Origin: Pedobacter sp. UBA1951
GTDB taxonomy: Bacteria > Bacteroidota > Bacteroidia > Sphingobacteriales > Sphingobacteriaceae
Direction of reading: 5' to 3'
Length of the DNA stretch: 6,465 nt
Assembly (NCBI GenBank): GCA_002336465.1
Contig: DDEP01000184.1
Span: forward strand, 1-6,465
Shown here: piece after piece, positions 1 to 6,465 of the stretch
Position numbering within the stretch: position 1 is the first letter of the stretch
Layout: each line of letters opens with the position of its first letter
Program-made: the position numbers and the translations under genes
The notes under the pieces: model-generated
The model's input: only the letters and a program-made list of their open reading frames with translations
The model's database searches: none
What the model was told of the DNA's origin: nothing

Positions 1-1931
1 TTAACTTCAACGGGAAAACTAAGCATAATATTGGCAAATTTTTTCTGAGGTAGATTTGTGCCCAAATAAGCCATTTCATTGGTTACCGGATCATACACCG
101 GGTACCGGGCCAGTACATCCCGTTCAACACCAAAATTAGTTTCTACCAAAATCTGCTTAAACCGATAGCTTATTTTAAACTGATCTCTTCTTGCCGGCAG
201 TAAGTAAGGATTGCCAATCCAATAATTAAACACACTAAAATAAGACCTAAAGGGATTTAACTGACCGAAATTAGGTCGGGTAAGTCTGCTAGAAAAAGAC
301 AGCGCAATATTTTGGTTATCAGTAATGCGGTAACTTGCACTTATAGAAGGTAACCATTTAAGGTAATCATTACTTACCACAGAATCGAGTGTAATGGAAT
401 TAGAAACCGTGTTGGTGTATTCTGCTCTCAATCCACCGTTAAGTGTAATCTTTCCAACTTTTCCAGAAAAATTTAGATATGCAGCCTTGATCTTTTCTGT
501 ATATTCAAAAACATTACTCCGTGATGGGTCATATGAAAGCTCACCACTAGTTTTGTCCCAAACATCAAAGCGAAGTTGATTAGCCGAATTAGAATGGACA
601 ATCTTAAACCCACCCTCAATTTCCCAATCATTGAATTTTCTAGACAGATCTGCCTGTAAACTATTGATCAGAAACTGATTCTTTAAATCTGACTTCCAAT
701 AATCTAAACGCCTAGCATCCGCAGCATCTAAATTAAAGAAATCATCATATTGTTTATTTTTTACGGATAGCCTGTTCATTAAAATATCGAATTGAAAATC
801 TTTTAATCTCAGCCCATAATTTAACGTTACGGCAAGGTTCTTTTGCGCATAATGAAGCGGATTGACATTTAAAGAGTTAAAAACAATGTCTTTTTGCGCT
901 TTATCCAAAATCAGGATGCTACCCTGGCGTTCGCGTTCATTTGTTGGACTATAGTATCTTATTAAAGCACCTAACCTGTTCTTTTCATTAATTGTATATT
1001 CTATTCCGGTTTGTAGATTATAATTATTCTGACCATTTGCTTGGTGCAGTCTTGTAGTCATAAAGTTTGTATTAGGCAGATGCTGAAAAGCGGCATAACG
1101 ATAAATGGTTTTTCCACCTTCATAGTTAAATGTGGCAAATGCCTGCAGGTTATTTCTGTTAAAAGAAAGATTCACATTTTGGTTGGTACTGGTATATTCA
1201 TTTTGATCCACCTGTCCGGTATAGCTTGCTGCCCATCCGGCATTTCTTTCTCTTTTTAATTTTATATCGATAATAGCCTTGAATTCGCCATCATACCTTG
1301 CCGAAGGATTTGCAATCAATTCTATAGACAATACCCGTTCTGGCGACAAACCTTGCAAATAACTGATAAGCTCGGCACCATTTAAATGTAAGGGTTTTCC
1401 ATTAACAAAAACCTCGGGTTGCACGCCATTGCCCATTAAAATGGCATTTTCGCCATTAACAACAATGCCCGGAACACGCTTTAATGCATCCAAAAAATTA
1501 GCTGTAGCTGTAAATTCTTTATGATCTGCAATCCTGATTAACGTATTACCATTTTCAGTTGTAGCAACCGAAGGAATTTTAGATTTTACAACCACTTCCT
1601 TTAACAGAGTAGTGCTTGGTTTCAAGTGTAATGTGCCTAATTCAATTATAGCACTACTTAACTCAACAACTGTTGTATAACGTTCATACCCTATAGCTGC
1701 AATACTCAATATAATTTTAGGTTTAACAGTCGTTTCAAAATGGAAACGTCCTAATGAATCTGTTCTAGCCAAAAAACTGGAACTGCTATCTGCTACAGAA
1801 ACTAGATAAATATTTGCTGATGCAAGCGGATAGTTGTCGGTATTTCGGATAGTTCCACGCACTACAGTCTGTGAAAAAGCAACAACAGTGCTTATAAATA
1901 AGATAAAAGTAATAAGGATTTTTGGGTACAT
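1..1931 (-). CDS. TonB-receptor-like outer-membrane beta-barrel protein, 3' end outside window
   Basis: I translated this frame by hand: it is open from an ATG at 1929-1931 to the left edge, giving 643 codons without a stop. Residues 1-21 (MYPKILITFILFISTVVAFS then Q) look like a Sec signal peptide. Residues about 23-105 resemble the carboxypeptidase-regulatory-like beta-sandwich. Residues about 120-230 resemble a plug domain, with NFLDALKRVPGIVV at 145-158 and NPSARYDG at 208-215. The usual GxAGIINI-type plug ending is here EFKAIIDIKLKR. The rest is beta-barrel, with the typical RLTRPNFGQLNPF at 549-561 and a following GNPYLLP. This fits the OMP_b-brl_3 (PF14905) family of TonB-dependent-receptor-like proteins, which is known for outer-membrane uptake or export. 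The substrate cannot be told. Judging by usual family length, roughly 100-150 C-terminal residues are missing. I saw no SusC-type signature and no SusD partner in the window. The AraC-type regulator gene lies 76 bp upstream on the same strand. Confidence 0.9.
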   Translation of the reverse strand, partial: MYPKILITFILFISTVVAFSQTVVRGTIRNTDNYPLASANIYLVSVADSSSSFLARTDSLGRFHFETTVKPKIILSIAAIGYERYTTVVELSSAIIELGTLHLKPSTTLLKEVVVKSKIPSVATTENGNTLIRIADHKEFTATANFLDALKRVPGIVVNGENAILMGNGVQPEVFVNGKPLHLNGAELISYLQGLSPERVLSIELIANPSARYDGEFKAIIDIKLKRERNAGWAASYTGQVDQNEYTSTNQNVNLSFNRNNLQAFATFNYEGGKTIYRYAAFQHLPNTNFMTTRLHQANGQNNYNLQTGIEYTINEKNRLGALIRYYSPTNERERQGSILILDKAQKDIVFNSLNVNPLHYAQKNLAVTLNYGLRLKDFQFDILMNRLSVKNKQYDDFFNLDAADARRLDYWKSDLKNQFLINSLQADLSRKFNDWEIEGGFKIVHSNSANQLRFDVWDKTSGELSYDPSRSNVFEYTEKIKAAYLNFSGKVGKITLNGGLRAEYTNTVSNSITLDSVVSNDYLKWLPSISASYRITDNQNIALSFSSRLTRPNFGQLNPFRSYFSVFNYWIGNPYLLPARRDQFKISYRFKQILVETNFGVERDVLARYPVYDPVTNEMAYLGTNLPQKKFANIMLSFPVEV

Positions 1932-1948
1932 AATGATAACATTTTGCC

Positions 1949-1956
1949 CAAAACTA
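1949..1956 (-). promoter_or_regulatory. possible Bacteroidota -7 promoter element for the barrel gene
   Basis: On the minus strand this reads TAGTTTTG, an exact match to the Bacteroidota -7 consensus TAnnTTTG, ending 17 bases before the ATG of the outer-membrane gene. No clear TTTG-like -33 element lies about 20 bases upstream, and the implied leader would be only about 10-12 bases. The barrel gene could therefore have its own promoter or be read through from the AraC gene. The motif is short, so a chance match is quite possible. Confidence 0.25.
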
Positions 1957-2007
1957 ATGGTGTTTATTGCTACAGGGGTCCTGAATTTGGAAGTTAGAAG
2001 TTCAGTT

Positions 2008-3060
2008 TTATAAATCAGAACCAGAAGGAACTTCCAACAACGCTTCTCTGTATTTTAATGGAGTGGTGCGTTTTACCTTTTTAAAGGCCGTAAAAAAAGC
2101 TGATTTAGAATTGAAGCCTACTTCATAACCAATCTCTTCTATTTTTAAATGTGTTTCATTGGTTATTCTTTCAGCAGCTTCATTGATACGGTATTCATTA
2201 ATAAAATTGGAAAAACTTTTACCCAGATTATCGTTTAATAATTGCGAGAGTTGATGCGGGGCTATATTTAATCGTTGAGCCAAATCAACAAGTTTAAGCT
2301 CGGGATTTCGGTAAAGGCCATCAGTTTTAACTACATTTTCCAGTTTAGCAATGATGGGTATTGCATTCTCGTGCGCAATCTTCTTGTTCTGGTATTTATC
2401 GGTTTCTTCAGATTTCTCATTCTTATTTTTATAAAAACCAATAAAGAATGATAGGTATAAAATGAATGAATACATGATACTACCCAAAATATACGATCCT
2501 GGTATCCAGTTCAGGATAGCCAATATATAAGCCAAGAGTATAAGATAATTTCCTATGGCTACTACTTTTACCAAAGGCTTTGATTTTGCTTCTCTTTTAT
2601 GTTTAAAGAGTACATAAAGAGACATTAGCGCAAAAACAACCCACTCACCATAAATAACATAAGGAATAATTATTTTCCCCCATGCCTCGGGAAAATCTTC
2701 ATAAGGCCAAATAATTCCACCAACCAAAGCAAAAAATAAGAGAATGCCATATACCATTAGCCAAGATCTGGGTATCTTCTCAAAAGATCCAAAGCTGGCT
2801 CTAGTAAAGTAATAAAGAGAAGGACCTATAAAAAAACAAGCCGAAAGGCCAATCTGTAGATAAACCCTCAATAAATCGGGATTAAAATATAAGAAAACAG
2901 ATTTCCCTATCCTGATGGAGAGCATTAACAGAAGCAGGGCTAAGAATAACTGTGCAATTGACTTGCTTTTGTGAGCAAAAAACAGATATCCTGCCAAAAT
3001 CAATCCATTTAATGCACCTACAGCGCTCAGTATAAATAATATCTCAGTAGTGGCTTTCAA
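2008..3060 (-). CDS. membrane-anchored AraC-family transcriptional regulator (seven predicted TM helices plus C-terminal HTH)
   Basis: This 350-codon protein has two parts. Residues 7-210 contain seven hydrophobic segments at about 7-28, 36-58, 67-86, 101-119, 131-152, 164-186 and 189-210. A charged linker (about 211-235, KNKNEKSEETDK) follows. Residues about 245-340 form an AraC/HTH_18 DNA-binding domain: the first helix-turn-helix is around 255-277 (LVDLAQRLNIAPHQLSQLL), and the second is at 306-339 with IEEIGYEVGFNSKSAFFTAF and the family-typical TPLKYRE ending. Proteins of this layout are common in Bacteroidota and are thought to sense a signal at or in the inner membrane and bind DNA from the cytoplasmic side; the ligand is unknown. 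The start is TTG at 3058-3060. The upstream in-frame stretch to the nearest stop has no ATG or GTG, and the first internal ATG (residue 46) would remove TM1. A weak GAG lies 3 bases before the TTG. The outer-membrane barrel gene follows 76 bp downstream, a plausible target. Confidence 0.9.
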   Translation of the reverse strand: MKATTEILFILSAVGALNGLILAGYLFFAHKSKSIAQLFLALLLLMLSIRIGKSVFLYFNPDLLRVYLQIGLSACFFIGPSLYYFTRASFGSFEKIPRSWLMVYGILLFFALVGGIIWPYEDFPEAWGKIIIPYVIYGEWVVFALMSLYVLFKHKREAKSKPLVKVVAIGNYLILLAYILAILNWIPGSYILGSIMYSFILYLSFFIGFYKNKNEKSEETDKYQNKKIAHENAIPIIAKLENVVKTDGLYRNPELKLVDLAQRLNIAPHQLSQLLNDNLGKSFSNFINEYRINEAAERITNETHLKIEEIGYEVGFNSKSAFFTAFKKVKRTTPLKYREALLEVPSGSDL

Positions 3061-3081
3061 TTTCTCATGAAGAATATGAGC

Positions 3082-3108
3082 TAAAGATATAGATTAAATG
3101 GAAAACAA
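3082..3108 (-). promoter_or_regulatory. possible promoter of the AraC-family gene
   Basis: On the minus strand TATCTTTA (3082-3089) matches seven of the eight positions implied by the Bacteroidota -7 motif TAnnTTTG. A TTG (3106-3108) lies 16 bases upstream, in roughly the place of a -33 element. The motif ends 21 bases before the TTG start codon. It lies downstream of the helicase terminator, where a new promoter would be expected. In such AT-rich DNA this match is weak. Confidence 0.25.
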
Positions 3109-3119
3109 TTAAAATCTAT
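3089..3119. repeat. 7-bp inverted repeat ATAGATT/AATCTAT upstream of the AraC-family gene
   Basis: The arms atagatt (3089-3095) and aatctat (3113-3119) are perfect inverted copies separated by 17 bases. They flank the putative -33 element and touch the putative -7 element of the AraC gene. The position would suit an operator, possibly for autoregulation. However, the arms are short and AT-rich, so chance occurrence is a serious alternative. Confidence 0.25.
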
Positions 3120-3151
3120 CGATATTGATCAAGGAAGATAGGTTTAAAAAC

Positions 3152-3182
3152 AAAAAACCACTAGTCAATGATTAGCGGTTTT
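3152..3182 (-). terminator. intrinsic terminator of the helicase gene
   Basis: Read on the minus strand, AAAACCGCTAATC pairs with GACTAGTGGTTTT around a 3-base loop. The stem has 13 positions with one G-U wobble and one mismatch, followed by a T tract (T6, G, T5 running to 3146). It lies 66 bases after the helicase stop and about 90 bases before the AraC start. It should end helicase transcription and separate that unit from the AraC/barrel pair. The plus-strand T tract is short (TTTT), and no plus-strand gene needs it. Confidence 0.75.
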
Positions 3183-3247
3183 AAAATTTCAGTAGAGGGA
3201 ACACGCAAGATGTCGGACTTGTATGAGGACTTGCAGGCAATCTGTGA

Positions 3248-6200
3248 TTATAACCTTTCCGCCAATACTGAAAAAAAACTATAGCCTGACCATGATTTCC
3301 GGCTACCTATCACGTAAAAACGCCTTTTAGCACGCGTCAATGCAACATTGAGCATATTGGGCTTTGATGATGCCCATTGTCTAGATCCTGGTTTGTCGGG
3401 ATCACTGCCAAGTACCAAAAAGACAATGTCTGCTTCCTTACCTTGAAAGGTATGGATGGTTCCACATTGTATTTTAGAGTGTATAGAATGAAATTCCTGT
3501 TTACATCGGTCTGCAACCGATTTAAAAGGAGAGATAACAAATATCTCTTGATATGCTTTCCCGAGTAACTGAATTTTTTCTTTTAATAAGGAGATCTCCT
3601 CTTCAACAACTTGTTTGTTCTGGATATGTGAACCGTTAATATCGAACCAGGTAGATGCTCCCAGCACACATTCGAAGGGGACATCCGCCATGGCCTTAAC
3701 CATTTGATTACCATAGGCAATCTCATTAGAGATAGCGAACATGGGGTTGTTGCAACGACGGTGGGTACGTAACGGGAACCCAGTCCAAATATCTTCATCA
3801 TCAATCTCTTGCTTCATCCATGTACCTCCGACTGTTATTCTATCCGCCAAAATTTGCGCTGAGCTTCGTAACGGTGACCAAACTGCGTCGGTCTTATGTT
3901 GTTGATTCAATATGTTGATCAACTTAACCGGTGTGGTAACGACCGGTTCAATCTGTAAGGGGTCGCCGATAATAATGCTCCTCTGGGCCCGGTAAATAAT
4001 TCCTGCCGCCGATTGTGGTGTGGCCTGTCCCGCTTCATCGAGTAATAACCAGCCTATACTTTCTTTTTCTAGACTGCCGAATAGACGGCTTACAGAAGCT
4101 AATGAGGTTGAAACAACGGGAATACAGAAGAAGAAAGATTGCCATAAACTCAGTGCAATATGTTTGGAAACCTCCACTTTGCCATCCATTAATTCCATTA
4201 ACAAGCCAATATTGTTTTTAAACTGCTTGGCATTTCTCAAAATGGCATGTTCATGCAATGAAAGGCTCTTAAGAAATATTTCACTCCGAAGTTTATTTAT
4301 CCTAATGGACGACCAGGGATTACTTTTGTGAAAGGTGTCCTTATCTGTTTCAAATGCGTTCAACAAATTTTCATCGGGAATATCTTTATAGGCAATGCCA
4401 TAATCACTGTGGAGTCTTTCTTTTTTCTTATTGTAAATGCCCATCCGCCGATTGATCTCCTCTAATTGAGCGTGTAATTGCTTGATTTCTTTCTCCTTAT
4501 TAGCAATTTTCCTATCTAAGCTATCTATCTCTTTTTGAACTGCTAAACTTTTGGTTGTGAGCTCAGTGTGTTCATTTAATAGCAGCAGGTGTGGCCCGTT
4601 CCATTTTTTAAATGTTTTCGTATTGAACAGTTTCTGGAAAAAGAAAAACCCTGGTTTTGTAGACTGGTGTACCTTAATACCGTATTGAATATCAGCAATT
4701 CTATTTTTAAGACTTGCCAAATCATTAACTAGTGGTTTTCTGCTACTCCGAATTTCTTCGAGAAGGGTAGAAAACTGGTCAATACTTTGTATAATCTTTG
4801 TTCTATTTTTTTGATCATTTAAATAACCTGGAACCAATTGATAGAACTCGTGTGCAGCTTTCCTGAATTCATTAAATTCTATTAATAATGTTTCAAGTTC
4901 AGCTTTCGTTTTTTCGTACTGTTTAAGATATTCGAACGTACGGTCCTCGTTTTCAGGATTATTGTATAAGGATTGTAAGAAAGCAGCAAATCCAGGCTCA
5001 CCGCCGTTCTTATACCAAAAATTATTCTTAAAAAAAGCTCTGTTTTCCGAGTTACCCAACGTTGCGGCTAACAGTCCCCAACTCTCGCCCTCAACTAAAT
5101 TTTGAGAGAAATCAGGGAAATATTTGGCATTCGGAAATGTGTCTCTGTCTATCTTTCGCTCATCGGGCAATTCTTTCGATATATTTTCTACGGCAGCATT
5201 GTTATTGCTGGCCACTACGATACCTACATCATCAAAGACATCACTATTGGTAGGGAAATGATAGGCGAAGTTGTTTTCCCTCTCTATTTTCTGACCTCTG
5301 GAAAATAGAGAGGAAATATTCTTTTTCATCAATTTTTGTGCACGCAGCACAACCACTTCGGTTACAATGTCCGATAAAAGAGTCGTTTTTCCAGTACCAG
5401 GCGGACCATTAATTCCCATTAGCCCATTAACCTTAAGCAAGCCGAAACTGGTATTGACCGCGCCTATCTGGGCTGAATATAGACCATGGGCGGGATTGGA
5501 AGGCCAACGCCCTGCAGGGATTTTTGAGGGGTCTATAGTTTGGAAAAAGGCATCTGCATTCGCCAGTAGATCCGTGCGTTCAAGCTGGTGCGTATCGACA
5601 CATAAATAGGCATCCAGTCCTTTTCCGAAAGAGTTGGAACTGTTGATGAGATGATTGAGATCGTTGAGATAAAAACTGTTTAGAAATGCCGTGTCGCCCT
5701 TGGACTGCTTGGAGACTTGTATGGATTGTACATAAATATGGCTATCGCAAACTATGTCGGCAATATGGAGATTATTTAGAACTGCTACTTCTTTTTTTAA
5801 ATGTGCGGATGTGATTATCGGTGTCAATACATTGATCAGATCTTGTGCATCTTGGTTGTAGGGATATCGTTCTCTAAATTTTTCTTGTACCTCGTCCAAT
5901 AGCTTGGTCACCTCCGATAATTTCCTACCGTTCTGCAAGCATTTAATACCATATAAATAAGAAGCCTGCAAATAGGGACTGTCGCCCGATAATTGCCCTT
6001 GTTCATTTAATATCAGAACAGCCATACAAGTATTACCGGTTGGCTTCTCTAGCCAGTCTGGTTTTTCAGGGTTATCTTCTAGCGCTTTCTCTATTATATT
6101 GATTATTTTTTCCTTACTGTGCTTGCCCAAAAAAACAATATGCCTCCACATGCTATTCTGTTGAGGAACAAAAGGTAGCTCCCAGGGCAATGTCTTGTTC

Positions 6201-6304
6201 ATATCTACCAATTTGGCACTGGAAGGTAAATCAGGTAGGGAGAAAATTTCGATATCCTTCCAGAATGATAATATTGATTTTTGAGTGTTCAATTCAGTTT
6301 TCAA
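3248..6304 (-). CDS. large Upf1/DNA2-like superfamily 1 helicase (COG1112 type), possible defence-island protein
   Basis: This 1018-codon protein is a probable ATP-dependent 5'-3' DNA or RNA helicase of the SF1B Upf1-like group (AAA_11/AAA_12). Visible motifs are: Q-motif-like region with Q279; Walker A GPPGTGKTT at 300-308; motif Ia ASNNNAAVENI from about 365; Walker B LLLDEAGQ with D756/E757; motif III GDPLQIEP at 780-787; LRTHRRCNNP at 845-854; ISPF at 923-926; motif V GTIHTFQGKEADIV at 948-961; motif VI NVALTRAKRR at 986-995. About 390 residues separate motif Ia and Walker B, including charged coiled-coil-like stretches (about 455-485 and 575-640). Residues 1-270 form an N-terminal module that I recognise only as typical of bacterial COG1112 helicases. 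The protein ends 23 residues after motif VI, with no nuclease or phospholipase D domain. The start is TTG at 6302-6304: no ATG lies between the upstream stop and residue 35, and the conserved-looking ILSFWKDIEIFSLPDLP begins at residue 11. The gene is monocistronic, between a tRNA terminator and its own terminator. A role in phage defence is inference from family and context only; a housekeeping nucleic-acid role is possible. Confidence 0.88.
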   Translation of the reverse strand: MKTELNTQKSILSFWKDIEIFSLPDLPSSAKLVDMNKTLPWELPFVPQQNSMWRHIVFLGKHSKEKIINIIEKALEDNPEKPDWLEKPTGNTCMAVLILNEQGQLSGDSPYLQASYLYGIKCLQNGRKLSEVTKLLDEVQEKFRERYPYNQDAQDLINVLTPIITSAHLKKEVAVLNNLHIADIVCDSHIYVQSIQVSKQSKGDTAFLNSFYLNDLNHLINSSNSFGKGLDAYLCVDTHQLERTDLLANADAFFQTIDPSKIPAGRWPSNPAHGLYSAQIGAVNTSFGLLKVNGLMGINGPPGTGKTTLLSDIVTEVVVLRAQKLMKKNISSLFSRGQKIERENNFAYHFPTNSDVFDDVGIVVASNNNAAVENISKELPDERKIDRDTFPNAKYFPDFSQNLVEGESWGLLAATLGNSENRAFFKNNFWYKNGGEPGFAAFLQSLYNNPENEDRTFEYLKQYEKTKAELETLLIEFNEFRKAAHEFYQLVPGYLNDQKNRTKIIQSIDQFSTLLEEIRSSRKPLVNDLASLKNRIADIQYGIKVHQSTKPGFFFFQKLFNTKTFKKWNGPHLLLLNEHTELTTKSLAVQKEIDSLDRKIANKEKEIKQLHAQLEEINRRMGIYNKKKERLHSDYGIAYKDIPDENLLNAFETDKDTFHKSNPWSSIRINKLRSEIFLKSLSLHEHAILRNAKQFKNNIGLLMELMDGKVEVSKHIALSLWQSFFFCIPVVSTSLASVSRLFGSLEKESIGWLLLDEAGQATPQSAAGIIYRAQRSIIIGDPLQIEPVVTTPVKLINILNQQHKTDAVWSPLRSSAQILADRITVGGTWMKQEIDDEDIWTGFPLRTHRRCNNPMFAISNEIAYGNQMVKAMADVPFECVLGASTWFDINGSHIQNKQVVEEEISLLKEKIQLLGKAYQEIFVISPFKSVADRCKQEFHSIHSKIQCGTIHTFQGKEADIVFLVLGSDPDKPGSRQWASSKPNMLNVALTRAKRRFYVIGSRKSWSGYSFFSVLAERL

Positions 6305-6403
6305 TCTAATATAAATACCTACAATTTATTAAAAATACACATTTATTAATTTATGGGCTCTTCGTTTGAACTTAAAAAATCCTAGGGTTACATTTCTGTG
6401 GAT

Positions 6404-6439
6404 ATAAAAAAGGAAACAACCAAAATATGTTGTTTCCTT
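6404..6439 (-). terminator. intrinsic terminator after the tRNA gene
   Basis: On the minus strand AAGGAAACAAC (6429-6439) pairs perfectly with GTTGTTTCCTT (6410-6420) around an 8-base loop. The 11-bp stem runs into T6 (6406-6411). It begins 4 bases past the tRNA discriminator base, so it should terminate the tRNA transcript. It also isolates the helicase gene from upstream transcription, so the helicase probably has its own promoter within 6305-6403. I found no convincing -33/-7 pair there. Confidence 0.85.
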
Positions 6440-6442
6440 AAG

Positions 6443-6465
6443 TAGCCCGTAGGGGAATCGAACCC
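6443..6465 (-). tRNA. 3' end of a tRNA gene (T-arm and acceptor strand), isotype undetermined
   Basis: Reading the minus strand from the window edge, GGG TTCGATT CCCCT gives the 3' part of a T-stem, a canonical 7-base T-loop (TTCGATT, with invariant TTC and A58) and the 3' T-stem strand. The acceptor strand ACGGGCT and discriminator A (6443) follow. CCA is not encoded. This implies a 5' acceptor strand AGCCCGT outside the window. The anticodon is not visible. An AGGGGTTCGATTCCCCT-like T-arm would suit tRNA-Glu among others, but that is only a guess. tRNA 3' ends are common integration sites, which makes this gene relevant to the helicase beside it. Confidence 0.85.

Noticed and set aside
394..1259. 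Plus-strand open frames at 394-579 and 1041-1259
   Set aside because: They lie antisense to the outer-membrane barrel gene, which is open throughout and has clear family motifs.
1932..2007. Small CAGG-ACC-CCTG hairpin between the AraC and barrel genes as a terminator
   Set aside because: The stem is only four pairs and no T tract follows on the minus strand.
3125..3132. Perfect 8-base palindrome ttgatcaa
   Set aside because: It is short and expected by chance in AT-rich DNA. No second copy or regulatory context was seen.
3183..3247. Possible attachment site or tRNA-end copy paired with the tRNA at 6443-6465
   Set aside because: The segment cagtagaggga superficially recalls a tRNA end, but it does not match the acceptor or T-arm sequence and has no TTCGA-type loop.
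3337..3804. Minus-strand open frames at 3337-3540 and 3583-3804
   Set aside because: They are out-of-frame shadows inside the helicase gene covering its motif IV-VI region, with no plausible protein features.
4015..5609. Several plus-strand open frames of 60-103 codons (for example 4020-4331, 5062-5253, 5367-5609)
   Set aside because: They lie antisense to the helicase frame, whose motifs are unmistakable. Their translations show no family features.
3248..6304. Assignment of the helicase to a named defence system such as Mokosh
   Set aside because: No phospholipase D (HxK) domain, kinase domain or adjacent nuclease gene is visible, so only the helicase family can be stated.

Overview
The window reads as AT-rich Bacteroidota DNA, most likely from a Sphingobacteriaceae/Pedobacter-type organism. 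This assignment is inferred from the gene families: an OMP_b-brl_3-type outer-membrane barrel with a carboxypeptidase-regulatory-like N-terminus, and a seven-helix membrane AraC regulator. There is also a TAnnTTTG-like promoter motif and no strong Shine-Dalgarno sequences. Every supported gene lies on the minus strand, so the window is best read from right to left.

Right edge (6305-6465): the 3' end of a tRNA gene (T-arm and acceptor strand) runs off the window. It is followed by a strong intrinsic terminator, then about 100 bp of AT-rich DNA in which I could not assign a convincing promoter. Centre (3248-6304): one 1018-codon gene encodes a large Upf1/DNA2-like superfamily 1 helicase (COG1112 type). 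Its helicase motifs are intact, it has a coiled-coil insertion, and its roughly 270-residue N-terminal module is uncharacterised. It is a single gene with its own terminator (3152-3182), directly downstream of the tRNA. That layout is compatible with a defence or island cargo gene, but no integrase or repeated attachment site is visible.

Left half (1-3060): a 350-codon membrane-anchored AraC-family regulator is followed 76 bp later by a TonB-receptor-like outer-membrane beta-barrel protein whose 3' end lies beyond the left edge. No terminator separates them, so they may be partly co-transcribed. The regulator is a reasonable candidate to control the receptor, which would form a small sensing/uptake pair.

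Both the helicase and the AraC gene appear to lack an ATG start and are called from TTG. No CRISPR array, insertion sequence, integrase or rRNA was found. The most promising lead is the tRNA-adjacent orphan helicase. The sequence does not prove that it belongs to a new system.
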